Of a stretch of DNA of 41,266 bases, positions 11,601-20,274 are shown one piece after another. Position numbers and translations under genes: made by a program. Every line of letters starts with the position of its first letter. Position 1 is the stretch's first letter. Under the pieces are notes generated by a model, which saw only the letters and a program-made list of their open reading frames with translations, was not told where the DNA came from and did no database searches. The stretch is from CAZFUY01 sp964522445 (GTDB lineage: Bacteria; Pseudomonadota; Gammaproteobacteria; SZUA-229). The DNA is taken from NCBI GenBank assembly GCA_964522445.1, contig CAZFUY010000011.1, forward strand, positions 1-41,266. Reading direction: 5' to 3'.

Positions 11601-14600
11601 GTAACTGTATTTGTATCAGGTGTTGTTGATGTAGTGACTATTGGACCACTGATATAATCATTAACACCACCTGAACCATCACGTTCAAATGCACTAACGC
11701 CATCAAGACTTGTCCATTGAACAATAGCTGAGTTAGTTAAATTATAATTTGCAATGACCGAATCAAGTACAAGAACGTTATAAGTCACTGTAACATTTGC
11801 AGTACCTTCTGGAATATCAATATTACTTCCAGTAGCTAAACTCCAGGTCATAATTTGTGCTGTGGTTACACCATCACCTCCATTTACACCTGGGTTTACA
11901 ATTGTTCCAACACCGGCAGAAATAGTTGATGAGTTATTTACATAAAGTAAGCCCAGGCCTAAAGTATCTGTAATAGTAATATCATAAGCATTAGAAAAAG
12001 TTGCGCCGCCCGATGCTGACATAGTTAATGTATAACGCAAAATATCACCGGCATCAGGAGGATCTGTTACTAATTTTCCTGGTGTTATATTTTCAACAAT
12101 TTTACTTTGTAAACTTATTTCTGGTTCAACAATAGAAATATTATTTGTCGGATTTGTTGAGTCATTACCACCAATAATTGCGCTACCACCCGAGCTGGCA
12201 GCAAAGGTATAACTTGTTGTGTTGCCAAAAGCTGAAGTGGATGAGTTTGTTGAAGCATTATTAGCAATACGAGCAAGCAGATCGATATAGGCCTGTTCTG
12301 TTGCTGGCAATCCTGCACCACCATTTGTAATACCTAAACGAATTTGTGTATTACTTAAATTATTAATATCCAGCACGCCCGCATAGGCATTTCCTGCTGA
12401 CGTATCCAGTGTTGCGCTGTCATATTCAAGACTGGCTACAAAATCATCTGTAATTGCAACGTCAAATAACGGGCTAGGCATAACAGCACTGGGCACCAGC
12501 AAACGATATGAAACCTGCTGGCCTATCGTTGCTTCTGTGGGTGCTAATGGACTAAGCAGTGTTTTTTGTGGACCATTAATAGTTGAAAGGTTGTTCATAT
12601 TAAACAACACAGGACCTACTAAAGAATATGTTTCTCTTTCTGCAGCATTAGCATCCGTATCTTTTAGAGAATGATATTCAGTAACCTGAAAACTATTATC
12701 CCAGCTTGTATTAAATACCGCAGGGTCTATCTGCACATCAAATTCAATAACAATACAGTTAGACGGTGTTGCACTAATATCATTTAAAGGTACGCCTGTA
12801 ATAGAATTTCCAGCATCATCTGAAAAGTCAAAACGCATATTGCCGCCTGCTAAAATATAGCGATAATCATTGCCAACTCCTTCTGTTAGCAGTACACCAT
12901 TGACATAAACATCTGGACTAGCTGCACCATTAACAGGCCCGGTAATAGTTGCAGGCAATAATTGAACAGGAATATTATCTTCAATAACAACATCATAGGC
13001 AGGCGCATTACCTGTATTGCAGGCGGACAGGCGGAAGTCCATAACATCACCGGCATTAACTGTTGTACCACTGGGCGTGCCATTTCTTCGAACTTTGCTT
13101 ATCGATGAAAGATTAATTAATGGTTCAAGTGCGCTAATAGTTTCTGTATCTACTGGGCTTGCCGCAGCATTATTGGCATCTACATAATTTAGCGTTACCG
13201 TATTCAATAAAGAAGTTGATATATTTTGCGGCATAGTCAGTTCATCATTGACTACCTGCGCGGTGTAAACGATAACAAAATCATCATTTGCCGTATTATT
13301 ATCAGCCGCATTCACAATACCTGCGGCATCACCCAGCGTCCAGGTAACAACTGTATTACCCGGTGCAGGATTAATAGTTAATACCGGCGCAACAATATCG
13401 GCATGTGTAAAATTACCTGCCGAACTATAGGGCACTGTTGTATCACCATTAACAGAAACAACGCCAACAAATTCCATACCATTGGGTAAGGTATCAACCA
13501 GTGTTATAAAATTAACCGCATCACCCTGAATAGTGCCTTCCTGTAAAGACAGGGTAATGGTGTATTCAACTGTATCGCCTATTCTTAACTGGGCATCATT
13601 AAGCGGTGCAAAGCTGTCACTATTATAGGTTTTAGTAACATTGATTAAATTAGGTGATGTTTGTGTTACAACAACAGGCCCCACACAATAATCATCCTGT
13701 GGTTGTATGGGTGAACAACTGGCTCCACCATTTCCTGTTCTTTCTAAAGCATTCACACTATCTAATGATGTCCAGTCAACAACAACACTATTTGTTAATT
13801 GCTGATCAGGTTCAACAGAATCCTGAACAATTACTCGGTAAGTAATAATTAAGTTACCACCCACTGCAATATCCAGACTATCATCACTATTGCCTCTTCC
13901 CCAGATCAATGGCCCGGCAGGTGAATTTAATGGCACAGGATCAAATGCAGAATATGTTGCGCCTGTAGCGGTTGGAACAAAACTAACATCACGTAACAAA
14001 CCTGATGATAATGTATCAACAATATTTACATCATAGGCAATTGATGTGCCTGCATTATTAATGGTAATAATATATTCAAGTATATCGCCAGCATCAGGAG
14101 GGTCTGTTACTAATTTACCCGCCGTTACATTCGTTACTGTTTTTGTTACAGCCAGTACAGGTTCTGTAACAGTTATAATGGGCGTATTATCGGTTCTCGA
14201 TTCTGAACCTCCGGTTTCAATATTGTTATACAACAGGGTTACTGTATTTTGTAAGGTGTCTCCAGCATCTGTGACCGTGTCATTATTTATACGTGCATAA
14301 TATGTAATTGTTATTTGTGGATTAACCAGTGCAGCCGCTGAGTCATTCTCTGAAACTGTAACCACTGTTCCAATATTCCAGCTAACAGTTCCCGATGATT
14401 CATCAACAGGAAATGCATTAAATTCAGCTTCCGCTGGTGTATTACCATTAATGCTTGCAATATCCTGAAATGAATAAGTAATATCATAAGTGGCATCATT
14501 TTCTAACACATAACTTAAACCCGTCGCATTTAAATTATCTGAAATAGAAATACCATTTGTTATGCCTTCTGCTAAAGAAATAACAATTTCAAATTTCTTA

Positions 14601-17600
14601 TGTTCTCCAATAGTGGGAGCTACACTAATTAATGGATCTGTTGCTGGATCAATATCATTTTTAACAATAGTTAATTCAGGCACAACAACTGAAGCCGTTG
14701 CAGTAGTGTTGTAATCATTAGGAGGATTAGCAGGTGTTGCAACACCTGTTAACGAACCATTACGCATGCCTAACACATTACCATCTGCTGCAATATTTCT
14801 TGCAGCAGCTGTATTGATATCAGCTAGTGCAGTTGTATCAGGCAATGAAGTCCATCTGGCTTCTATTGTGTTATCTAAAATTTCATGAGGTTGTACAACA
14901 CCATCGACCTGAACCTGAAAAGTAAATGTTTTTGTTTGCCCGGGTGCAATTGCATTTGTGGAATTCCATACAAAGATGGGCTGATTAACGCCCAGCGTTA
15001 CAACATCAACACTATCGGGTGGATCTGTGCCTGCTTCTGATGATGCCTGATAAGTCATATTTGTTGTTGTTAAATTATCAAGAATCTGCAAGTTATACGC
15101 AGTTGCAATGCCATTATTAGTAGCGGTTACAGTAATCGTTAAAATATCATTAGCATCGGCATTTACAACCGGTGCAAATGATTTTGTTACATTAATAACA
15201 GGCTCTCTTACAGTTATATCAACAGCCGCATAATTTAATGTAACGGTTGATAAAGTTTCATCCTGATAAGTTAAACGCGTTAGTGTTGCATCTGTGCTGC
15301 AGGCTGTTGGTGCTGCAACAGCAGCTGAACCTGTGCTACCACCATTGCGAATAACACAGCCTTCATCTGTTAAGCCATTGGTATTTTCAACTCGTGCTAT
15401 AAAGCGTGCTCTAAAATCAAATAAAGTATTACCACTGGCCGTAGTTAATTCCTGATTTCCAAAATCCCACTGCACAACATCATTTGTTCCTGTTTGTGTA
15501 CAGGTTGGAACAAAAGTACCACCGGGAAAGAAACCTGCAGCATTATAAGGTGCAATATCTAAATTTATTGTTTGTGCATCAACACAACGAATACCAGGCG
15601 GCAGTTCATCTCGAATAACAAAGCTTCTTAGATTTGCTACTGGAATCTGTGCATGCAGTTCATATAAAATTTCTTCACCAACAACAACATTTTGTGGTGT
15701 TGCTAATGTGCTATTTGAAACACTAATAATTTGTTTTGGTTGTGTTTGCAGTGGCAGCATGCGCACCTGAGCATTGGCATCTATCGCTGTATAAATACGC
15801 GCTCGTCCGACATCATTTGGTGCTACTGTTGCATTATTTAATTGCGGTGCATTCTGATTGCCAAAGTTTCCTTCAAGACTGTCATAAGTTGTGCTGACTG
15901 TATTTGTTAATAATTGAGCAGGTGCAATCGCATCATCAGGATTAACGCGATAGTATAATGTAATGCTTTGATTTGGTTCGACACGTTCAAGTGCAACACT
16001 GTGTGTATGGTCAATCTGTATTTCTGCTGGATTACCATTATCAATAATATTATCGCTAATGATTAAGGCTTCTCCTCCTTCGTCAACCACTCCATCACCA
16101 TCATTATCAAGGTTGTCGTTATCAAAATCATTTACAAACATTAAGTCTGAAGCATCAAGTAAATCATTAATAATTACGTTATAGGCTGGCGCTCGCTGCA
16201 CGCCACCACTGCTTTGCTGATTTTGAATAGTTATTCTGTAAACATAAGAATCCTGCGTGTCACCATCATTAGCTAAATCAACATAGTTACTACATACTGT
16301 ACCAGTACTATTATTTTCTTCACCATTCAGGGTTTCATTACAAACCTGTTTAGTAATAATTAAATTAGGTTCTGTTACTGTTAACGAAACTTGACGAACT
16401 GATACATCAGGATAGCCAGGAATTGCAGAAGCATCATCAACAGAAACAGTTAGATTACCACTGACAGAATTAAAAATAGCATCAAACGAAGTTCTTGCCG
16501 TATTGGTGCTGCTAAGCGCATGTAGATTGGGGGTATTTGGCAGGACAACAGGGTATGACAAATCAACAGGATCATTTAATAAACGCGTCGTTATATCTAC
16601 ACGGAAAAACTCATCTTTTACAACTATGCCATTACCCGTCGCATTAAATGCCCAGTTTATATCGGTTTCATCTAAAGATGACGAACCAGAACCACCATTA
16701 ATAACAACAGGTGAAATATTGACTGTATTATTAAAGTTGTGAGAAATATATCCCTGACCATTAGGTAAGTCATCAGTAACAATAACGTTCTCTACAGCAA
16801 TTAAAGTAAAGCCTGGGGTTAAAAATCCAAACCAGCCACCTGACTCAATATGATAATTACAGTCTTCACCAATTTGCACTAATAAATCAGGTGTAGCAGG
16901 TGGCGGATTATTCTCTGTACACGTAGCCTGTGAAACTTTTGTTAAATTAAAACCCAGCACTCTTGAACGCACAGCATCCAGCGTGTAGTTGTTTGCTGTA
17001 TTTGCGATAACAGATGTATCAACAGCAGGAAAGATTAATGGTGTTGCATCACTTAATGTAATTTCACCAACAACATCAGCACGGAATGTTAAGTCATCAT
17101 CTGCAGCGGCGTTTGTATTTTTTATAACATCAAAGGTAAAGTTTTCTGTTACTCCTGGTGCAATAATTCCACGATCACAAATATATACAGCCGCAGTTGC
17201 AGGTATTGGCGCAGGATCATTCCAGGTTGCACGCGGCGGTGGATTTGTTGTTACCACACAACCAGCAGGTGCTGTATCTACGGTCATTGCCTGACCAAAT
17301 GTTACAAAAACAAAATAATCATCTGCATCATGACCGCCATTATTGGTAACTGAAACATTTAACAACAGCGGGAAGCCGGGGTCATTGGTTAAAATAAACA
17401 ACGCATCTGAAATAGCAACATCAAGATCTTCAGGGAATGCTGGAATAGCATTATTAGTGCTGGTAATTTGTGATGAATTAATCGGACTACAGATATCTGA
17501 AAAATTAACCACCACCTGATTAGTTAAAGTAAAGGTATTATCAGGGTCTGTATTATCCGCCACCACTTCAGGCGTTACATCAACATCAGCCACCAGGTCG

Positions 17601-20071
17601 TAACGAGTTGTATCAATAAGTACAACTCTAAACTGAATTGTTAATAAATCACCGTGGCGTAATAAATCATTATGTAACGGATCAGTTGCTGAACCTGTTC
17701 CCTGATTAGTGCTACTGGTTAACACAAAATGAGGCGATGTATTGTTTAACGGATTGGCGTTTTGGTTATCCCATGTAATGGTATCAACCATTCCCGGATA
17801 AGTGGCATTATCTAAAAAAGGATCAACCACTGCAGTGGGTGTAAATGTTGTATCAACGACATATTCAGCTGGCAGGTTATCAGTAAAATCAATACCATTA
17901 ACTGAGCCACCGGTTAAGTTGGTAATCTGTATTGTTACCAGCCCTTTACTACCCACCGGTTGCACGCCATCAATGCCAGTTATGTTCTGCTGAACATTCA
18001 TATTTCCCGGCACAACGGTTGTGCTTAAATCAGCTGTACTGGTTTCATTAAATGCAGGAACTACACCACCATTTGCAGCAGGCACGGTGATACCACCATC
18101 AGGTGAATCAATCTCACATCCCCATTCGATATTGACATCATTGCTCTGGTTGGCACAAAACTGACGAATTCTTCCTACATAAAAAAGAAAACCATTTCCA
18201 CCTGCTGGAACATCAACAAATGTTGCAGACTCATCATTATCTGGATTACCAAATGGATCATCAACATTAAAATCAAGAATATTAATACCCAGAGGACTAC
18301 CTGAAGCGACACAACCTGTTGGTGTAGGCCCTGTAGTATTACCCGCTGCATTAATCGCATTTGCTTCTGTATTACAGACCCAGTTTATATCCAGATTAAA
18401 TCCAAGATTTCTGTCATCAATTAATAAATCCTGTAAATCAGCCAGCCCCGTATTTGCAACATCAACTCGCCAGATAATATCGTCATCAATATGACCATAA
18501 ACAAAATTTCGATAAGTGCCCTGCCCGGCATCAATATTCCGTCCTAGTTTGGTAACCTGTGGAAGCGGTTGGCGAACAGGCAACTCATCAATAGAACTGG
18601 ATGTTGTCTGACCAATACCACCACAAATTAATGTGTAATTTGATGTCGTCTGAATATCTCTATTAAGAACATTAACCAGATCTTCCTGATTAAGAGGTAA
18701 TGCGCGCTGCACTCGATAAGAAACTGTAATGCTTCGTGGACTTGCAGCCTGTGGCAAAGTAATGCTGCTATTTAACTGGCCAAGCTCAGGAATAGCAACT
18801 GCATCCCAGGTTAACAAAGTGCCTGCAATACTCGGATTTCCTCTTGCTAAAAATGGCCCACCATCAATTGAAATTTGCGTTGAGTTATTAACATAACTTA
18901 ATGTTGATGTTCCCAGATTCTCTTCTAAATTCATATTTATTAGAGAAACACCACCAACATTAGTCATTACAATTCTAACTTCACCCTGACCACATAATTC
19001 ACAATAACTGTTAGTTAAATCATGAGTCAGTTGCAACATATTTGATAAATTAAAATCTACACTTGCAAAGTCACTACTGCTGACCGTTGTTCGCTCAATA
19101 GCTGATGCATCATTTACCAGCACGGGGCATGTTGTTGCTGTTGGATTAATAACAGCAGTTGCAGTAACCGTTACATCAACAATGACATTGGCGGGTAAAT
19201 AATCAAATGTAAATTGATTGGATTGTGCTCCTGTTCCCTGAGTGGGTTGAGAAAATGACCCCGCAACGCCACTGAATGTAAATGCTGAAAAACCTAAGCC
19301 CGTTAAATTTGTACTTAAGACATCCGTAAAGACAGTATGAAATAAACCACCTGTGCCCACGTTTTGTATTTGGACTGAAAATGTTGCAGTACCACCATTT
19401 GCAACAATCGGTGTTAATGAAGTTTTGGTTAATAAAACATCCGCCGTGTTAACCTGAACTTGATGAGTAATAGATGCAGTTTGTTGAGATGCAGAAGAAT
19501 TATCAATTTCATTGTAAACAACATTAAGCTGCACATCACGCAAACCAGGAACTGCAAATGGTGCAGCGTCATTGGTTGTTAAGCCAAGTACAAATTGATA
19601 ACTGCAACCTGATGGTATGTTGCTATTACCAGCTATAGAAAAATCAATCACCGCCCCAGGGGAAGACTGGCTCAAAGAAATATTATTTAATGTTGAACAG
19701 GCTGCGGGCGTTAAAGATGTAACAGATACAGAATTAATAGCCGCAGGTAAACGAAATCCAGTGGGAACAATAATATTTAAATCAAAATCAAATGCAGTAT
19801 CGGGGCCGGTATTAGTAAACGTAAAAGTAAAAGCATCACCTGTTGTATCTGTTACTTCAGCACCCAGCCCGGCATTTAATGCATTATTCCATGTTCCGGC
19901 AGAATCCATATAATTTTTGAAAGGCGCTGTATCAGCAGATGTAAATGATGTTAAAAAACTAAAATTAGATATCGCCAATGCATTTTCAACAGGCAATAAA
20001 AAAACGCTAACAGCAAATACACTACCTGCTATTAAACGTTTCCAGCGACACTTTGCTCCTGAGTGATGCAT
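5639..20071 (-). CDS. Giant DUF11 repeat surface protein with C-terminal OmpA-like domain, 4810 aa
   Basis: An N-terminal signal peptide ends near NALA (about residue 33). The body is more than twenty DUF11-type beta-sandwich modules of roughly 130-180 residues. Each tends to open with EPxLxxxK, then GDxxxYxIxxxNxG, then AYDVxixDxLPxG. NCBI names such proteins isopeptide-forming fimbrial or DUF11 proteins. Two adjacent 2-kb blocks (12131-14165 and 10160-12130) repeat the same four-module order. Asp-rich loops resembling calcium sites occur near residues 1320 (DNDNLDNDGDG) and 3830 (DTDLDGLVD). SdrD-B-like domains lie near 4170 and 4613 (DDKNLNGYQDKGEKGLPG). The last 100 residues align by eye with the OmpA-like domains of the next gene. 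No autotransporter barrel, LPXTG or obvious type I secretion tail is seen. A 203-bp gap with a perfect TATAAT separates it from the TonB-like gene, and its stop overlaps the next ATG. Likely a very long adhesin or surface fibre moved or held by the adjoining machinery; the route to the surface is unknown. Confidence 0.88.
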   Translation of the reverse strand: MHHSGAKCRWKRLIAGSVFAVSVFLLPVENALAISNFSFLTSFTSADTAPFKNYMDSAGTWNNALNAGLGAEVTDTTGDAFTFTFTNTGPDTAFDFDLNIIVPTGFRLPAAINSVSVTSLTPAACSTLNNISLSQSSPGAVIDFSIAGNSNIPSGCSYQFVLGLTTNDAAPFAVPGLRDVQLNVVYNEIDNSSASQQTASITHQVQVNTADVLLTKTSLTPIVANGGTATFSVQIQNVGTGGLFHTVFTDVLSTNLTGLGFSAFTFSGVAGSFSQPTQGTGAQSNQFTFDYLPANVIVDVTVTATAVINPTATTCPVLVNDASAIERTTVSSSDFASVDFNLSNMLQLTHDLTNSYCELCGQGEVRIVMTNVGGVSLINMNLEENLGTSTLSYVNNSTQISIDGGPFLARGNPSIAGTLLTWDAVAIPELGQLNSSITLPQAASPRSITVSYRVQRALPLNQEDLVNVLNRDIQTTSNYTLICGGIGQTTSSSIDELPVRQPLPQVTKLGRNIDAGQGTYRNFVYGHIDDDIIWRVDVANTGLADLQDLLIDDRNLGFNLDINWVCNTEANAINAAGNTTGPTPTGCVASGSPLGINILDFNVDDPFGNPDNDESATFVDVPAGGNGFLFYVGRIRQFCANQSNDVNIEWGCEIDSPDGGITVPAANGGVVPAFNETSTADLSTTVVPGNMNVQQNITGIDGVQPVGSKGLVTIQITNLTGGSVNGIDFTDNLPAEYVVDTTFTPTAVVDPFLDNATYPGMVDTITWDNQNANPLNNTSPHFVLTSSTNQGTGSATDPLHNDLLRHGDLLTIQFRVVLIDTTRYDLVADVDVTPEVVADNTDPDNTFTLTNQVVVNFSDICSPINSSQITSTNNAIPAFPEDLDVAISDALFILTNDPGFPLLLNVSVTNNGGHDADDYFVFVTFGQAMTVDTAPAGCVVTTNPPPRATWNDPAPIPATAAVYICDRGIIAPGVTENFTFDVIKNTNAAADDDLTFRADVVGEITLSDATPLIFPAVDTSVIANTANNYTLDAVRSRVLGFNLTKVSQATCTENNPPPATPDLLVQIGEDCNYHIESGGWFGFLTPGFTLIAVENVIVTDDLPNGQGYISHNFNNTVNISPVVINGGSGSSSLDETDINWAFNATGNGIVVKDEFFRVDITTRLLNDPVDLSYPVVLPNTPNLHALSSTNTARTSFDAIFNSVSGNLTVSVDDASAIPGYPDVSVRQVSLTVTEPNLIITKQVCNETLNGEENNSTGTVCSNYVDLANDGDTQDSYVYRITIQNQQSSGGVQRAPAYNVIINDLLDASDLMFVNDFDNDNLDNDGDGVVDEGGEALIISDNIIDNGNPAEIQIDHTHSVALERVEPNQSITLYYRVNPDDAIAPAQLLTNTVSTTYDSLEGNFGNQNAPQLNNATVAPNDVGRARIYTAIDANAQVRMLPLQTQPKQIISVSNSTLATPQNVVVGEEILYELHAQIPVANLRSFVIRDELPPGIRCVDAQTINLDIAPYNAAGFFPGGTFVPTCTQTGTNDVVQWDFGNQELTTASGNTLFDFRARFIARVENTNGLTDEGCVIRNGGSTGSAAVAAPTACSTDATLTRLTYQDETLSTVTLNYAAVDITVREPVINVTKSFAPVVNADANDILTITVTATNNGIATAYNLQILDNLTTTNMTYQASSEAGTDPPDSVDVVTLGVNQPIFVWNSTNAIAPGQTKTFTFQVQVDGVVQPHEILDNTIEARWTSLPDTTALADINTAAARNIAADGNVLGMRNGSLTGVATPANPPNDYNTTATASVVVPELTIVKNDIDPATDPLISVAPTIGEHKKFEIVISLAEGITNGISISDNLNATGLSYVLENDATYDITYSFQDIASINGNTPAEAEFNAFPVDESSGTVSWNIGTVVTVSENDSAAALVNPQITITYYARINNDTVTDAGDTLQNTVTLLYNNIETGGSESRTDNTPIITVTEPVLAVTKTVTNVTAGKLVTDPPDAGDILEYIITINNAGTSIAYDVNIVDTLSSGLLRDVSFVPTATGATYSAFDPVPLNSPAGPLIWGRGNSDDSLDIAVGGNLIITYRVIVQDSVEPDQQLTNSVVVDWTSLDSVNALERTGNGGASCSPIQPQDDYCVGPVVVTQTSPNLINVTKTYNSDSFAPLNDAQLRIGDTVEYTITLSLQEGTIQGDAVNFITLVDTLPNGMEFVGVVSVNGDTTVPYSSAGNFTHADIVAPVLTINPAPGNTVVTWTLGDAAGIVNAADNNTANDDFVIVYTAQVVNDELTMPQNISTSLLNTVTLNYVDANNAAASPVDTETISALEPLINLSSISKVRRNGTPSGTTVNAGDVMDFRLSACNTGNAPAYDVVIEDNIPVQLLPATITGPVNGAASPDVYVNGVLLTEGVGNDYRYILAGGNMRFDFSDDAGNSITGVPLNDISATPSNCIVIEFDVQIDPAVFNTSWDNSFQVTEYHSLKDTDANAAERETYSLVGPVLFNMNNLSTINGPQKTLLSPLAPTEATIGQQVSYRLLVPSAVMPSPLFDVAITDDFVASLEYDSATLDTSAGNAYAGVLDINNLSNTQIRLGITNGGAGLPATEQAYIDLLARIANNASTNSSTSAFGNTTSYTFAASSGGSAIIGGNDSTNPTNNISIVEPEISLQSKIVENITPGKLVTDPPDAGDILRYTLTMSASGGATFSNAYDITITDTLGLGLLYVNNSSTISAGVGTIVNPGVNGGDGVTTAQIMTWSLATGSNIDIPEGTANVTVTYNVLVLDSVIANYNLTNSAIVQWTSLDGVSAFERDGSGGVNDYISGPIVTTSTTPDTNTVTKIRLTDTSPALSAANDVRIGDVVDYQITLSLQEGLSQNVVLTDTLPQGLIYEGLVSVNGDITSPYNNVSPFTHNNILDVAAVGDPVTGSTTVSWNIGNITNQGSNTGNNNFIIIYRARVLNGVQTPLNNPTSSINLQNSIGFTYTNAAATETDNETIVIKQPNLTVLPKTVSPAGGDTIIVADEIITYTIQIQNTGESPAYDVVVEDTIPLGLRNGNVPGNLNVISVSLLSATPFTSVPVNYNATTGVASWDFDSGAANQEIPPGDTLIITYQVAADSSIGSGITNIVNTAQVLRYYSFDDDNIPSQGAITGVREIYGPSNIVSAAALSTPAPSPLVKVNPSPAIATIGEPFTYRITVPSIPVANFLYDVKILDDLDNLALLGTDLIFVDVVKVSGSGSWTPVNTGTPTNIVIEDIASGIDIPGGEQIVIDLTVQLRNTSNNEIGDTYQNTASYTFNRIDNNIASVGSGGSATTADMTIVGPTAMTLQKTGPANILFATPATFTLDVVNIGTGNAYDLTITDHIPDPAPGGMCDTPPNNFTAEIQDSSAATLRTLTFATDFTSTLTPATSLSGVTDPTCTLTFTMLSQAARIEPGNHLVITYDATLDADNFNGSTLRNIAATTQWFSGDTVDGIATGEIRTYSDIFDPGNPGTPLVLDHEDVYDTVVVAPQLIIDKEVYNVTRDRPGDFAKPEDVLRYTIMITNIGSVAATNFSLTDEPDRLNTPPGYFVAGSDADSMVNIVVPTGADISNTNITGGANGAGLLDVRNLNLDVAGGANDSLTISFDVQLQNVIDGGTLIFNQALVNLAGFSPLLSDDALFPGTEDATQTIIGSLPTFEVKKTSQDNSGDLNVLNAGDILIYTITAKNIGVENSINTYLRDQIPANTSYVANTTTLNGVLIADPSTGVSPVENGLIINAPEDTTAGNMRAAFNSTDNVATVTFNVMVNENVINGTVISNQAFVGGDGAGSGPFPEQLSDDPDTKLAGDPTRDVVGSVAVLDAQKVVEHIDTDLDGLVDTGETLRYTITVNNAGIIPATGVVLTDAVPANTTYTADTLNIVTDTLDAFGNNILLPVGQPDAGVLALTTGLDISSLDLVPPLPTAGNGIISAGQAVVIRFDVTVDAGTAAGTIISNQGTVSSNEYPDELTDADGNNANGDQATDIVVGGVQQLSITKDVFIVGGGTAQPGQILEYFIHVENTGSTDINLNTTSTDVLKVIDDINKPGLLTYVAGSARLNGAINSNVNFSAGRLIVNYDDAYGGTGSGFVFEPGDKFTIRYLAQIDANTTPGVDIQGLDIVNTVAIDWGAESFAPLNSTTPIICNGGLSNVDACASVTIAVGGAPGVANLSGKIWHDVDFDNVDQTTENVFEGWEVQVYFGSGSINTGDYLDSVFTNASGEYNILGLIPNDGDVLKYALRFLAPGAASNTASLGNAISPFLGGNGPQQITFFEVATGSHTPGMSLPLQPNGVVYDSILRTGVAGIRLELINSTGNAVPASCFNDPQQQNQLTLTEGFYKFELNFSQPGQCDSADDYTIRVYPAAGDFYDDDNDPNTDFISEVIPPALALTDPAFDVPGCSSDAVAATLECEVQTSASPPVGETPRSALTNYYLKLNLSNASNGDDELFNNHIPVDPVIADLVAISKKSPMVNVTRSQLVPYTITISNPQATPLFDLNIFDRFPAGFKYVENSAQINYSGSSLWTKFEPQMNPATLELLWQDQQLDTGIISNGALNNSPVKIRLLLVVGAGVGEGEYINRAQVLNNRSNGSASGEASATVRVVPDPTFDCSDVLGKVFDDKNLNGYQDKGEKGLPGVRVITAKGLKITADEFGRFHITCAMVPNESRGSNFIVKLDERSLPTGYRLTTENPRVMRTTRGKMLKFNFGAAIHRVVRLDMADAVFKENSTKVRPQWISRIDLLIEQLQKDASILRLSYLADVEDEVLVHQRVLAMKKHIAKRWQRLNCCYRLKIETEVFWRRGAPPDKSEEFK

Positions 20072-20135
20072 TAATTAATCTTCTTCTTTTGCCAGACCCA
20101 AAAATTCCCTCTTTTATCAATTAGTTAGAAAATCT

Positions 20136-20141
20136 ATTATA
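20136..20141 (-). promoter_or_regulatory. Candidate -10 box before giant gene
   Basis: The minus strand reads TATAAT, 65 bases before the giant gene's ATG, within the largest spacer of the motor-to-adhesin part of the operon (203 bp, 20072-20274). No convincing -35 box lies 16-18 bases upstream (the hexamer there is CATCAA), so this is at best a weak or activator-dependent internal promoter. The rest of the spacer shows no gene and no strong hairpin. Confidence 0.3.
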
Positions 20142-20274
20142 GCTTCCCACCTGCATTTTTGATGTGATGTAGACCGCAATTCAGTTTCAGGGGCAATACC
20201 AAATCTGGTTGAAAATATTAGCAGGCTGGGCTTATCTATAAACTCAACTCCAGAAATCATTTATTTAAACACCC

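Noticed and set aside
5639..20071. CRISPR-like or satellite array in the repeat-rich giant gene
   Set aside because: The repetition is at protein level in one uninterrupted reading frame, with diverged DNA and no short constant repeats with spacers.
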